Counted from the stretch's first letter, positions 49,056 through 58,354 are shown. The stretch is DNA of 64,000 nucleotides from Jonquetella anthropi DSM 22815 (GCF_000237805.1 NZ_CM001376.1:543010-607009); one strand, 5' to 3'. Program-made: numbers and translations. The notes: generated by a model not told the origin, from the letters alone.

Positions 49056-50416
49056 AGCGAGGGCTCCGAATGAGTGCTGGAAACCTTCGGGAGAGAGGCG
49101 TCCATTCGGCCCATAAAATCGGGCAGATCGCGCCGGCCGGAAATGCCGAGTTTCCGATAAAGGTTTCTCAGGTGGTATTTCAGCGTGTTCTGGGTGATGA
49201 ACAGCTGCCGGCAGATATCATCGTCTTTTAAAGAGTTGAGGAGCATCAGACAGATTCGGTTTTCCTGTGGCGTCAAGGCGAACGGGGCGAGGATCATTTG
49301 GGTTCTCACCTCCCTTTGGCCGCGCAGTACGTCGTCCTCTTCCGCCTGGGACAACTGGGACTCTGCTGATGGAGTGCCGCGAGTTGGCAGGAGAATATAA
49401 AGGCCGAAGAAAGAAGCCAGAACGAGAGAGAGAAGGGCCACCTGTTCGCTGGAACTGCTCACGAGCCAGCCGGCTAAGAACCGAAGGACCTCCGCTGCCA
49501 GAGAGCCTGTGAACATCGTGGCGACCGCAATGCTCGCCCAATAGCGGCACAGGCGCGGAGACGTGGCCTTCTTGCTGGTGAGGATCAAAAACGTCAGCTC
49601 GAACAACGCCGTCCCGACGAGAACTGCCCCGTCTCCAATCCGGGGAAGAGCGCTTTGGAGGACGATACCGCTCGCGCAGAGGACGATGACGGCGTATAAA
49701 AGCCGAACCGGGGAAAGAACTTTCTCGTCGGAAAACGTCACGCTCGCTTGGACGAACAAAACGACGCTGTAGAGCGCGGACCAAAGCCACGAGGGGAAAA
49801 AGGCGTCCTGTTCAACGGTAAATCCCCCGGCGCATTGAACGGTCAGGCAGAACGCGAACAGATAAAGGGCACTGGAACACGGCGGCGGCGTTCCTTTTGA
49901 GGGCGCGCAGAATTCAGGTTCAGGGCTCAGCGCCGACAGCGCGGCAAGCGGCAGGCACTGGACGGCGATGATTCGAAGCGGCCCCGCTGGGACGTACGAC
50001 CGAACCAGAGCCGCAAGCCCGAGCGAGCAAAGAGAAGCGACAGCGTAGCAGAGAGCCATCGATCCCAGCTCCAAGCGGAACATGCGGGTGAAGCACAGGC
50101 AACAGATATACGCCGCGCCCGCCGCAGCTAAGGCAAGAAAGGTGACGTACAGCGTGCTGGCCGCTCCAAATGAAAGACTTGACGGGAGCATAAAAAGCCA
50201 CGGCAGCAGCCGCTGAATGGACTTGCCGGCGTTGAGTTCCGGCAGGTGGTATGCTAGAAGGGAGCTGAAGCACAAAAGCGTCACAAAAGAGAGCCGAAGC
50301 ACCAGGCTGCTTCCCACGCTGGTGGGTATCAGGGCGTCCGGAGCCAAAGAGAGCCACGCGTTTATTGCTGTAAGGGCGCAAATCAGGCGCCCAGAGCCGG
50401 CGATCATAGGCAGCAT
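49052..50416 (-). CDS. Membrane-anchored LuxR-family transcriptional regulator
   Basis: The 454-residue protein has about 10-12 hydrophobic helices (residues 1-350) followed by a cytoplasmic LuxR-type helix-turn-helix: LTPQENRICLMLLNSLKDDDICRQLFITQNTLKYHLRNLYRKLGISGRRDL. This layout (MFS-like or unclassified membrane sensor plus LuxR DNA-binding domain) is familiar from anaerobes but the signals are unknown. AAAGGAGGAA precedes the ATG. First gene of the minus-strand cluster of exported proteins, so the likely regulator of it and of itself. Confidence 0.88.
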   Translation of the reverse strand: MLPMIAGSGRLICALTAINAWLSLAPDALIPTSVGSSLVLRLSFVTLLCFSSLLAYHLPELNAGKSIQRLLPWLFMLPSSLSFGAASTLYVTFLALAAAGAAYICCLCFTRMFRLELGSMALCYAVASLCSLGLAALVRSYVPAGPLRIIAVQCLPLAALSALSPEPEFCAPSKGTPPPCSSALYLFAFCLTVQCAGGFTVEQDAFFPSWLWSALYSVVLFVQASVTFSDEKVLSPVRLLYAVIVLCASGIVLQSALPRIGDGAVLVGTALFELTFLILTSKKATSPRLCRYWASIAVATMFTGSLAAEVLRFLAGWLVSSSSEQVALLSLVLASFFGLYILLPTRGTPSAESQLSQAEEDDVLRGQREVRTQMILAPFALTPQENRICLMLLNSLKDDDICRQLFITQNTLKYHLRNLYRKLGISGRRDLPDFMGRMDASLPKVSSTHSEPSL

Positions 50417-50457
50417 AGCAATTCCTCCTTTCAGATTGGCGTTCGTCGTTCGTCGTC

Positions 50458-50486
50458 AGTATCAGTCTGGCCTGACGAAATAACAA
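50458..50486 (-). promoter_or_regulatory. Candidate promoter of the LuxR-type regulator
   Basis: TTGTTA, 17-base spacer, GATACT on the minus strand. The spacer lies inside the CGTCAG...CTGACG inverted repeat. Confidence 0.45.
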
Positions 50487-50592
50487 CTACCCCAATCATT
50501 TTCTACGGGTGGGATTTGCCAGCAGGAAAAAAGGAAGGGCGCACGGCAGAAAAGCGTTAAACGATTCTAACTAGAACGTATTTTTACCATAT

Positions 50593-50598
50593 TATAAT
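50593..50598 (+). promoter_or_regulatory. -10 box upstream of sbcC
   Basis: Perfect TATAAT within TATTATAATA, which reads nearly the same on both strands. The -35 region is weak. Confidence 0.4.
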
Positions 50599-50730
50599 AG
50601 AGCAAAGGTACTGGCGTTGTCCAGCATGTCAGGCTTTGCGGACGCCGCGTTAAGCGGACCGGCGGTCCCGCAGACGCGCATGCCGGTGAGAAAAAATAGC
50701 AGGAAAAAACGCTGAAACGGAGAGGTCTCG

Positions 50731-53418
50731 ATGACGCAAAATTTTGGCCTGGAACGGCTTTGCCGGGTGTCTCTGGAAAACTTGAACTCCTTGGCCGGAT
50801 CTTGGTCAGTGAATTTTGAGGAGCTAGCTTACAGCGGAGGACTCTTCGCGATCTTGGGGCCGACCGGCGCAGGAAAAAGCTCGCTGCTTGACGCAATTTG
50901 CCTTGGGCTTTACGGCGCGACGCCGCGCCTCGGGGCGATAACGCAGGGAACCAACGAGCTGATGACGCACGGCGCCGGCAGCTGTAAAGCGTCAGTGACC
51001 TTCTGCGCCGCCGGTGAAACTTGGCAGGCCGTTTGGTCTCAGCACCGTTCAGGGAATCATCCCAGCGGCGCCCTGCAGCCCCAGAGGCATCGGCTGGGCA
51101 GGGTCAAAAGGGAAAACGGCGTCGATACCGTAGAGCTCGTGGCAGAAAAAATAAACGACGTCCGCGCGAAAATCACCGAGCTGCTTGGCATGGATTTTGT
51201 TCAGTTCACTCGGTCGGTCCTCATCCCACAGGGAAAATGGGCGTCGTTCCTATCCGCTCCGCCGTCAGAGCGCGCCGCGCTGCTGGAAAAGCTCACAGGC
51301 GCTGAAAAGTACAGCAAAATATCCGAACGGGTTTCTGAAAGCTGGAAAATAGACGAAACCTTATTCGCCGCCAAAAACGCCGAGCTTGACGCCCTCAACG
51401 TCCCGTCGTGCGAGGACGCTCAGTCCCTGCTGGCTGAGGTGGAAGAGCTCCGCAGCCGTCGGAAAATATCCTCAGAGGAGCTTCAAAAGGTCGAGAAAAA
51501 GCGGGAAAACGCGGCGCTCTGGGCCGCGTACGAGCGGGACTCGGCGGCATTGGAGGCCGACAGAAAAAAGTTTGAGTCAGATCTGAGCGCGTTTGCCGCC
51601 GACCAGCTTCGTCTCGAGCGGCACGAGGCGGCGGAGCCGCTTTTTCTGGCCCAGAAGGAACTCGAAAAAAAGCGTGACGCCGTTCTCAGTTTAAAAAACG
51701 AGCTGGCGGCCCGAGAAAAAGAGCTGAAAGAAGCTCGGCTGTCTTTAGACGAAAAGCGCGCCGCATATTCAGCCCAAGAGGCCGAACGGCAGAGGGCCCT
51801 TGACGAACTGCGGGAAGAGCGGCGGCAGACCAGAGAAGCCCTTTCTGAGCTGGAGGATCGATCAGCTCTTGAGGGGACGCTCTTTCAACTGAGCCAACTG
51901 GAGCTGGAAGAAAAAGAGCTCTCAGAGGCAGAAAAGACGGCCGCTCAAAAAATAGCCGGGACGAACGACGAGATAAAAGAAGCGGCGACGGAAGACGAGA
52001 GGGTTAGAGCTGCGTTGGCCCAAGCAGAAAAAGGCCTTGAGGCATCGTGCCTGTCCAAACTGAGGTCGTCGCTTGTTGAAGGTCTTCCCTGTCCGCTATG
52101 CGGGGCGCTTCATCATCAGCCTATTGCGGGTCAGCCCCAAGACGTCCAAGCGGGCGAGGAACCGGTCCTTTCCGCCAGAAACGCCGTCTTGAAGGCCGGC
52201 CGTCGGCTTGCCAGGCTGGAAGAGCGGCTCAAGACGCTTGAGAACGAGCTGGGGACTATTCACCGCCGTCAGGCCGATTGGTCGGAACGTCGACGGAAGT
52301 TCGGCGAGCCGGATCTTCTCATTTCCGCTCTGAGTCGGCGCGTTGAAGCTGTGATCTCCCAGCACGACGCGCTGACCGAAAAAATGGAGAAATTGTCGGC
52401 CAAAATTGACGAGCTTCAGTCTGGAACGAACGACGCCCCCAAAAGCGATATGAGGTCCATGGAAGAACGGACAAACCGCTTGGAAGGTCTCATCGAAGGG
52501 ATAAAAAAGACCATCGCCGAGACGGATCGAACAGCAGAAGAAGCCCTTCGGGAGAGAGACGCCGAAAAAAACAAGCTCGAAAGACGCGGTCTGCCGACTT
52601 CGCTGAGCGAACTTCGGCTTTCGGACGGCGAGGCGGCGGCGCTGAAAGAAACTGCCGGAGAACTGAGCCGTCGGGCTGCGTCTTTTGAAGGCCGAAGCGG
52701 CGAGGTGAAAAAGCGGGCAGAGGGGCTTCCTTCACGTCCCGCCGAGGACGCCGAGGCTTTAGCGGCAGAGTGCGAAACGCTGCGGGAGAAAATGGGCGCG
52801 TTGGACCGTGAACTGGGGCAGATGGAAGAGCGGATGAACGCCGAAAAAAGACTGTCCGAAAAACGAGGGCTGCTCCAAAAAGAGGTTCAGGAAATGAAAG
52901 GACAGCTTGAACTTCTGAGAGAGCTGTACGGCTTGGTCGGATCGGCGACAAAGTTCCGCAAGTTCGTTCAGACCCTGACGTTTCACTTTTTGCTCCGTCA
53001 GGCGAACGTCCATCTGGACGAATTGTCTGGGCGGTACGCCCTCGTGCCGGACAAAAATGAGCCGATGGACTTTGCCGTCATGGATCGGTGGCAGGGCGGA
53101 ACCGTCCGATCGGCGCGGAGCCTTTCCGGCGGGGAAAGCTTTCTGGTCAGCCTTTCGCTGGCGCTGGCTCTCGGCAGACGCCGATCAGGGGGCGTTCTCT
53201 TCCTCGATGAAGGGTTCGGCAACTTGGACGAGGAAAGTCTCGACGGCGTCCTAACAGCGTTGGAAGCCCTCAAAGGGGCCGGCGGTCTGGTGGGCGTGAT
53301 CTCGCACGTCAGCGCCCTCAAAGACCGAATCAGCTGCCGAATACAGGTCAGCCGAAGTTCAGGGTGGAGCAGCGTCCTGAGCGGACCGGGCGTCATCTCG
53401 GAAAAGGTTCATCCTTGA
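50731..53418 (+). CDS. sbcC: SbcC-like SMC-type nuclease ATPase
   Basis: ATPase/coiled-coil subunit of the SbcCD (Mre11-Rad50-like) nuclease, 895 residues. Walker A LGPTGAGKSSLLDAICLGLYG near residue 45, Q-loop FTRSVLIPQGKWASFL, long charged coiled coils from about 200, the zinc hook CPLC at about 455, and a second coil. The C-terminal ABC half has signature SLSGGESFLVSLSLALAL and Walker B GGVLFLDEGFGNLDEESL. The sbcD partner is 3.6 kb downstream, separated by lemA and a DUF2207 gene. Confidence 0.93.
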   Translation: MTQNFGLERLCRVSLENLNSLAGSWSVNFEELAYSGGLFAILGPTGAGKSSLLDAICLGLYGATPRLGAITQGTNELMTHGAGSCKASVTFCAAGETWQAVWSQHRSGNHPSGALQPQRHRLGRVKRENGVDTVELVAEKINDVRAKITELLGMDFVQFTRSVLIPQGKWASFLSAPPSERAALLEKLTGAEKYSKISERVSESWKIDETLFAAKNAELDALNVPSCEDAQSLLAEVEELRSRRKISSEELQKVEKKRENAALWAAYERDSAALEADRKKFESDLSAFAADQLRLERHEAAEPLFLAQKELEKKRDAVLSLKNELAAREKELKEARLSLDEKRAAYSAQEAERQRALDELREERRQTREALSELEDRSALEGTLFQLSQLELEEKELSEAEKTAAQKIAGTNDEIKEAATEDERVRAALAQAEKGLEASCLSKLRSSLVEGLPCPLCGALHHQPIAGQPQDVQAGEEPVLSARNAVLKAGRRLARLEERLKTLENELGTIHRRQADWSERRRKFGEPDLLISALSRRVEAVISQHDALTEKMEKLSAKIDELQSGTNDAPKSDMRSMEERTNRLEGLIEGIKKTIAETDRTAEEALRERDAEKNKLERRGLPTSLSELRLSDGEAAALKETAGELSRRAASFEGRSGEVKKRAEGLPSRPAEDAEALAAECETLREKMGALDRELGQMEERMNAEKRLSEKRGLLQKEVQEMKGQLELLRELYGLVGSATKFRKFVQTLTFHFLLRQANVHLDELSGRYALVPDKNEPMDFAVMDRWQGGTVRSARSLSGGESFLVSLSLALALGRRRSGGVLFLDEGFGNLDEESLDGVLTALEALKGAGGLVGVISHVSALKDRISCRIQVSRSSGWSSVLSGPGVISEKVHP

Positions 53419-53443
53419 CACGCGCCGAATATTTGTATATAGA
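53415..53443 (+). promoter_or_regulatory. Promoter of lemA
   Basis: Perfect TTGACA overlapping the sbcC stop codon, 17-base spacer, TATAGA. Confidence 0.75.
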
Positions 53444-53500
53444 TGATGTGATATCGGGACTGAAGGTGCGGTCCAAACACTTTGATTAGGAGGAAAGACG

Positions 53501-54043
53501 ATGGTCGCGTTGTGGGTTATCTTAGGAATTGTTGTTCTAGTGATCCTTTGGGTCATTCTGCTTTTCAACGGGCTTGTGAGAAAACGCAACGTTGCCGATG
53601 AGGCGTGGAGCGGCATTTCTGTTCAGCTCAAGCGCCGTCATGATTTGATCCCTAACCTTGTGGCGACGGCGAAGGGACTGTCAGAGCACGAAAAGACACT
53701 GATGGAAAGCGTCACGGCGGCCCGCGCGGCGAAGACCGTCGCGGAAGTCAACAAGGCGGAAGCCGGGCTGAGCGCTGCGCTTCGCGGTTTCGTCGCCACC
53801 GTGGAGGCTTACCCGCAGATTAAAGCGGACCAGGGATTCATGAACGTGATGAGCAGCCTGTCCGAACTGGAAAACGACATTCAAATGTCGCGGCGTTACT
53901 ACAACGGGGCGGCCCGGGACTTCAACACATCGATTCAGGTGTTCCCAGCTAATCTGTTTGCCGGCATGTTGGGCTTTTCCAAGTACGATTTCTTTGAGTT
54001 GGAAAACCCGGAAGAAGCCAAGAATCCTCAGGTGCAGTTCTAA
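53501..54043 (+). CDS. lemA: LemA family protein
   Basis: The 180-residue protein has an N-terminal transmembrane helix (LWVILGIVVLVILWVILLFNG) and a helical domain bearing the family signatures VRKRNVADEAWSGISVQLKRRHDLIPNLV, LENDIQMSRRYYNGAARDFNT and FPANLFAGMLGF. TTAGGAGG precedes the ATG. LemA proteins are membrane-tethered with mostly unknown roles and commonly sit beside DUF2207 (YPSTK-type) or TPM-domain membrane proteins, as here. A GGCGGCG/CGCCGCC hairpin follows. Confidence 0.93.
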   Translation: MVALWVILGIVVLVILWVILLFNGLVRKRNVADEAWSGISVQLKRRHDLIPNLVATAKGLSEHEKTLMESVTAARAAKTVAEVNKAEAGLSAALRGFVATVEAYPQIKADQGFMNVMSSLSELENDIQMSRRYYNGAARDFNTSIQVFPANLFAGMLGFSKYDFFELENPEEAKNPQVQF

Positions 54044-54057
54044 CGGAGCAGTGATTC

Positions 54058-54085
54058 GGCGGCGCGGCATATTGCTGTCGCCGCC
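54058..54085 (+). terminator. Weak hairpin after lemA
   Basis: Seven-bp stem GGCGGCG/CGCCGCC with 14-base loop, followed by TTCTCTGTTC. Probably partial. No gene is seen in the gap 54044-54234. Confidence 0.45.
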
Positions 54086-54234
54086 TTCTCTGTTCTCGTG
54101 ATGGTTGCGTATTGCCGACGGTTGGAGACCGGAGACCAATCACGCCCTGTGAGTGTGGGGCGGAAAAGCTGAGTTCTTCTCGTGACAAAAAAGCTGCGAG
54201 TTGATTCGCGAGGCAAGGGGAGGTATGAGAGGCA

Positions 54235-56955
54235 GTGAAGTTGACGTTGCGAAAAATACTTTCGGTCTTCGTGGTCCTTTGCACCGTCGCCGTCGGGGCG
54301 AGTGCCGCGGTTCGGATATCCGATTACGACGCCACGGTGAGGCCGCAGAAAGACGGCTGGACCGAGATCTCCGAAAGACTGACTGTGACAGCCGACGCCG
54401 AAACCGAATGGGCGTTGGAACGAACTATATCCCGAAATCGACGGGACGGCTTAGCCAGCGTTCCAAGCGACTTGGCCCTCGCGTCGGTAACGTGCGGTGA
54501 GAACCTCCAAAAGGCCAAGCTGACATCGGTCGGAGAAGGCTCTTGGCGTATCAGCACGCCGCCGGTGAAATTCGGCGACGAAAAAAAACAGGTGTGGACG
54601 CTTCGTTATCGAGTTGCCGGGGCGGTCTTCCCTCACGATGGGGCGGAGCGGCTCAGCTGGAACGTGACAAGCAACAAGTGGAGCGTGCCGATTGACCGAG
54701 TTTCTGCGACGGTCATCATGCCCGACGAGCAGGTTCACCTGTTGGGGTTTGCCGCTGCGACGGGCAACGCCAAGGAAAGGGGAAAGGACTTTCGCTCCGA
54801 GCAGGATGGGGACAGGTCGGTAAAGTTTCAAACGCTGAGCGGTTTGCCGGCCGGCGACGCTCTGGCGTTGTCCGTCGACATGACACCATGTGTCTTTGCC
54901 CGCGCCGGCGGAGCGGAAGAAACTGGCCCGTCTGCCGCCGAGCTGGCTTCTCATACCGCGCAGGAAGCTCAGAAACCGGCCATGAAGGTCATTCAGCCGG
55001 CAGTGGCAACACAATCAACAAATCCGGCACAACATGCACAGCCAACGCAGCCGGCAAAACAGGTCTTTTCAAACAGCCGGGATCGGATCATGGATTATGA
55101 CGTGACGGTTCAGGTTGATCGTGATGGGATTTCTCAGGTCACGGAAAAGATCAAGGTCTGGGTCAGCGGCTTAGACCAGATCAAGCGGGGAATTGACCGC
55201 GTTATTCCGACTCTGCGGCTCGCGCCTGACCATACCGAGTTTTCTTCTGACCTGAAAATGAAGTCCATATCGCTGGATGGTCAGCCTGTGCCTTGGAAAA
55301 GCAAGGATGGAAAAGACGAAGTGGTCCTGTATCGGGTCGGAGACCCGGACAAATACCTTTCCCGCGGCGAGCATACCTTCAAGTTTGTCTATCTGGTCAA
55401 GCGTCAGGTCGTCAGCTTCAAAGGCTACGATGAGCTGTACTGGAACGCCACAGGGAACTATTGGAAATTCCCCATCGAAAAGGCGAGAGCCCGGCTGGCG
55501 CTTCCGCAGGGTGCGATTATTGAAGCGGCGGATTATTGGACCGGCGCGACCAAATCGAAAGAAAAGAACGCCTCAAGTCAAAAGGTTGACGACCGGACGT
55601 GGACGTTCGAGACGACGCGCCCGTTGGACGTCCAAGAGGGCCTGACGGTTGCCGTGAAGTTTAACCAAGGCGTCGTAATCAACAAAGAAACGGTCTTCGT
55701 GCGGTTTGGGCTGAACAACATGATGATCCTGACGGGGATTATTTCTGCCTTTTTGGCCTTGCTCGCGTGGTTTATTTTTGGCAGGGACCCTCGGCCGGGA
55801 GTCATCATTCCGCTGTTCCACGCGCCGGAGGGCGTTTCGGCGGCGGTCGCAGAACGTTTGTTTTGCGGGCGCATGGAGGGGCATATCGTCGGCACAGCCA
55901 TTCTGTCCCTAGCCACGAAAGGTCAGATCACGATTGAGGGAAACAAAAAGGACGGGTACGTTCTGAACGAGGCCGGAGAAGATGTCAAAAAGAAGTATCA
56001 AAACCGGCCTTTGACAGGAGACGAAAAGGACTTCCTAGCCAAGCTCGATTTGCCGGTGACCCTCAGGAAAAACACATCGGACTCATCCGTAATTTACGGC
56101 GCGTACCAAGAGCTGGCTCTCGACACGGAGGTTGCACTTTCTGACTGTGCTGAAGACAACATGTTGATCCGCATAGGATTGGTCCTGCTGACATTTGTGC
56201 TTGTCGGAGTGGGATGCTGGCTTGCAAGTCCAGGCGGAACCGAATGGATTTTGGCGGTATTCATGTACGCCTTTGGCTGCGTTTTTATTAGCGGAGTCGC
56301 GTGTGGGATACGGAGAAGCTGTCAGATACCCGGCGGCTGGCTCAGAAGGCTACTGAAGGGCGGTTTTCGCCTGCTCTTCATCAGCCTTTTCATTGGAGTT
56401 GTCCTCAGCGGACTTTTTGGGTATATCGCCGACGTGCCCGAAGCTCTCAGGCCGGGGATGACCGTGCTCGCCGTCATGCCGTATATCATCGTCTGGGCGG
56501 TGGGATTTTTAGGCCGGTTAACCCCTGAGGGCAGGCAGCTGAAAGACCAGCTGTTGGGACTGAAAAAGTACATTTGTTTGGCTGAGAAAGAGCGGATGAA
56601 GCTCATAGACCCACCGGACAAGACGCCGGAGCACTTTGAAGAGCTTCTGCCGTACGCTCTGGCTCTTGGCGTCGAACACCAGTGGGCCGAGAGCTTTGCG
56701 GAGATCTTTAAAAAGCTGCAGGCTGAAAATCAGTGGACGCCCTCGTGGTATGAAGGAGAAGGCTTGGCGTTTGCTGCCTCGAGCTTCTGTTCCGACATTT
56801 CTTCGAGCATGAGCGACGTCATCTCTTCAGAAGTGGCCCGCGAGATGAGAGCGGCGGCGGCGTCAGGCAGCGGCGGCGGCTTCGGCGGTGGCGGCTGCGG
56901 CGGTGGCGGCTGCAGCGGCGGCGGTGGCGGCGGTGGCGGCGGTGGCGGTTGGTAA
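54235..56955 (+). CDS. DUF2207 family membrane protein with duplicated ectodomain
   Basis: The 906-residue protein starts at GTG. Signal sequence, then a first DUF2207-like ectodomain from about 25 (RISDYDATVRPQKDG..LSWNVTSNKW) and a Pro/Gln-rich linker near 250-275. A second ectodomain follows from about 283 (RIMDYDVTVQVDRDG..ELYWNATGNYW) to about 480. A transmembrane helix (MILTGIISAFLALLAWFIF), a cytoplasmic winged-helix-like part (ILSLATKGQITIEG), further helices near 640-760, and a final Gly/Cys-rich tail (GGGCGGGGCSGGGGG) complete it. Typical DUF2207 proteins have one ectodomain. Function unknown; pairs with lemA. Confidence 0.85.
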   Translation: MKLTLRKILSVFVVLCTVAVGASAAVRISDYDATVRPQKDGWTEISERLTVTADAETEWALERTISRNRRDGLASVPSDLALASVTCGENLQKAKLTSVGEGSWRISTPPVKFGDEKKQVWTLRYRVAGAVFPHDGAERLSWNVTSNKWSVPIDRVSATVIMPDEQVHLLGFAAATGNAKERGKDFRSEQDGDRSVKFQTLSGLPAGDALALSVDMTPCVFARAGGAEETGPSAAELASHTAQEAQKPAMKVIQPAVATQSTNPAQHAQPTQPAKQVFSNSRDRIMDYDVTVQVDRDGISQVTEKIKVWVSGLDQIKRGIDRVIPTLRLAPDHTEFSSDLKMKSISLDGQPVPWKSKDGKDEVVLYRVGDPDKYLSRGEHTFKFVYLVKRQVVSFKGYDELYWNATGNYWKFPIEKARARLALPQGAIIEAADYWTGATKSKEKNASSQKVDDRTWTFETTRPLDVQEGLTVAVKFNQGVVINKETVFVRFGLNNMMILTGIISAFLALLAWFIFGRDPRPGVIIPLFHAPEGVSAAVAERLFCGRMEGHIVGTAILSLATKGQITIEGNKKDGYVLNEAGEDVKKKYQNRPLTGDEKDFLAKLDLPVTLRKNTSDSSVIYGAYQELALDTEVALSDCAEDNMLIRIGLVLLTFVLVGVGCWLASPGGTEWILAVFMYAFGCVFISGVACGIRRSCQIPGGWLRRLLKGGFRLLFISLFIGVVLSGLFGYIADVPEALRPGMTVLAVMPYIIVWAVGFLGRLTPEGRQLKDQLLGLKKYICLAEKERMKLIDPPDKTPEHFEELLPYALALGVEHQWAESFAEIFKKLQAENQWTPSWYEGEGLAFAASSFCSDISSSMSDVISSEVAREMRAAAASGSGGGFGGGGCGGGGCSGGGGGGGGGGGW

Positions 56956-57052
56956 AGAACCGTCGGCCGGCGTCCGTTAACTGATGTGACGAGCGGCGAA
57001 AAAGCCGAAGGCTCCTTCGCCGCGTTTCCATTCTTTGCGGGAGGTTCCGCCG

Positions 57053-58255
57053 TTGAAAATTCTCCACACGTCGGACTGGCATTTAGGAAAACGCCTGTTC
57101 GGGCACAACCTTCGGGAAGCGAGTGAGAGCTTTTGCTCTTGGCTCGTCGGCCTGCTTGAAGCCGAACGGGTCGACGCGCTGTTGGTGAGCGGCGACGTGT
57201 TCGATTCCTCCACGCCGCCGCTGTGGGCGCAGCGCTGCTATTTTGACGTCCTGTTGAAGGCCCGGGAACTCTGCCGGGCCGTAGTTGTCACGTCAGGGAA
57301 CCATGACTCAGCGGAGTTTTTGGAGATAACAGGGATCCCGCTTCGGGAGCTTGGCATCTTCGTTTTCGGGCGACCCGCCGAAGACCTGACGGAGCAGGTT
57401 GTCATGGTTCAAAACGCTTCCAGCGAGCCGGTTGGGCTCGTGGCGGCTCAGCCATTTCTCCATGAGTCGGACCTTCACCGCGGCTCATCGCTGGAAGACA
57501 TTGAGGCTCTCCGAGAAGAGACGTACCGCTGCGCGCAGTCCCGCTTCGCCGAACTGTACGCCGCTTCCCGCGCGCTGAACCCCGAGCGGCTTCCTGTGGT
57601 GTGCATGGCTCATCTGTTCGCCGTGGGAGCAAAAGTCGGCGAGGGAGACGGCATGCGGGATTTGGCTATCGGCGGGCTTGACGCGTTCGACTGCCGGGCG
57701 CTGGCGGGCTTCGACTACGTGGCGCTCGGTCACGTTCATCGGGCGCAGAACGTGGTCGGAGAGGCGGTTCGCTACTCCGGTTCGCCTCTGGCGCTCGGCT
57801 TCGGCGACGCCGGAGCAGTGAAGACTCTCTCTATTGTGGACGTCAGCGCTGGGGAAACGCCGATCGTTCGCGAAATTCCTGTCCCGCCGTTTGTGAAACT
57901 CGCCCGATTGAGCGGCTCTTTTGCGGAGATCTTAGAACGCCTAGCCGAGCTGACGGCAAAGGGAGAGCCGGTTTGGGTAGAGCTGACGCTCAGCGAGCCT
58001 TCTCGGGGCAGGGACTTGTGGAGCGAGTTCCAGCAGACGGCTCAGGACAGTCCGGTTGAGATACTGTGCGTTCACGTTCCTGACGATCCGGCCGCCACGT
58101 TGGCCTCTTGTCCTCAGCAGCTGGAAGAGATGTCTCCGACGGAGGTGTTCCGTAAGCTGATGGAAGAAACCGGCGTCGAATCGGCCCGGCGGGAATCGCT
58201 GGAGACGTTGTTCAACCGTTTTGTCCAAGAGCTGGACGCCGGGTCCGAAAAATGA
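57053..58255 (+). CDS. sbcD: SbcD-like exonuclease subunit
   Basis: Metallophosphoesterase subunit of SbcCD, 400 residues. Mre11 phosphodiesterase motifs in order: DWHLGK (ILHTSDWHLGKRL), VSGDVFDSS, VVTSGNHDS, CMAHLFAVG and YVALGHVHRAQ. A capping domain completes the C-terminus. TTG 57053 is chosen as start because MKILHTSDWH is the family N-terminus and GGGAGG lies eight bases upstream; the longer frame adds six residues. Immediately after the DUF2207 gene on the same strand and 3.6 kb from sbcC, although the two are normally adjacent. Confidence 0.93.
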   Translation: MKILHTSDWHLGKRLFGHNLREASESFCSWLVGLLEAERVDALLVSGDVFDSSTPPLWAQRCYFDVLLKARELCRAVVVTSGNHDSAEFLEITGIPLRELGIFVFGRPAEDLTEQVVMVQNASSEPVGLVAAQPFLHESDLHRGSSLEDIEALREETYRCAQSRFAELYAASRALNPERLPVVCMAHLFAVGAKVGEGDGMRDLAIGGLDAFDCRALAGFDYVALGHVHRAQNVVGEAVRYSGSPLALGFGDAGAVKTLSIVDVSAGETPIVREIPVPPFVKLARLSGSFAEILERLAELTAKGEPVWVELTLSEPSRGRDLWSEFQQTAQDSPVEILCVHVPDDPAATLASCPQQLEEMSPTEVFRKLMEETGVESARRESLETLFNRFVQELDAGSEK

Positions 58256-58266
58256 CCGTCGGTTCA

Positions 58267-58295
58267 TTGTGTTTCGCCGTCTGTTGTGGTACCAT
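58267..58295 (+). promoter_or_regulatory. Promoter of the rimP-nusA-infB operon
   Basis: TTGTGT, 17-base spacer, TACCAT with an extended -10 (TGG-TACCAT). Starts 11 bases past the sbcD stop. Confidence 0.6.
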
Positions 58296-58325
58296 TCACG
58301 TGACGAGGTGTAGGCGTAACGGTGG

Positions 58326-58354
58326 AGAGTGGGGTGTCCCACTCTTCGTTTTTT
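58326..58354 (+). terminator. Leader terminator/attenuator ahead of rimP
   Basis: Eight-bp stem AGAGTGGG/CCCACTCT with GTGT loop, three bases, then six T. It lies between the operon promoter and rimP, so it can stop nearly all transcripts about 50 bases after initiation unless antiterminated. It would also end sbcD messages. Confidence 0.75.

Larger units (their letters stand above)
50417..50730. other. Divergent intergenic region between the LuxR-type regulator and sbcC
   Basis: No gene is seen. It holds promoters facing both ways and an inverted repeat CGTCAG/CTGACG (50454-50476) overlapping the regulator promoter, a possible autoregulatory operator. A GC-rich stretch at 50640-50690 can fold weakly (GCGGACC/GGTCCCGC). 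Confidence 0.5.

Noticed and set aside
56870-56955. GGC-rich repeats at the end of the DUF2207 gene considered as a separate repeat element
   Set aside because: They encode the Gly-rich tail common in DUF2207-type proteins and stay in frame.
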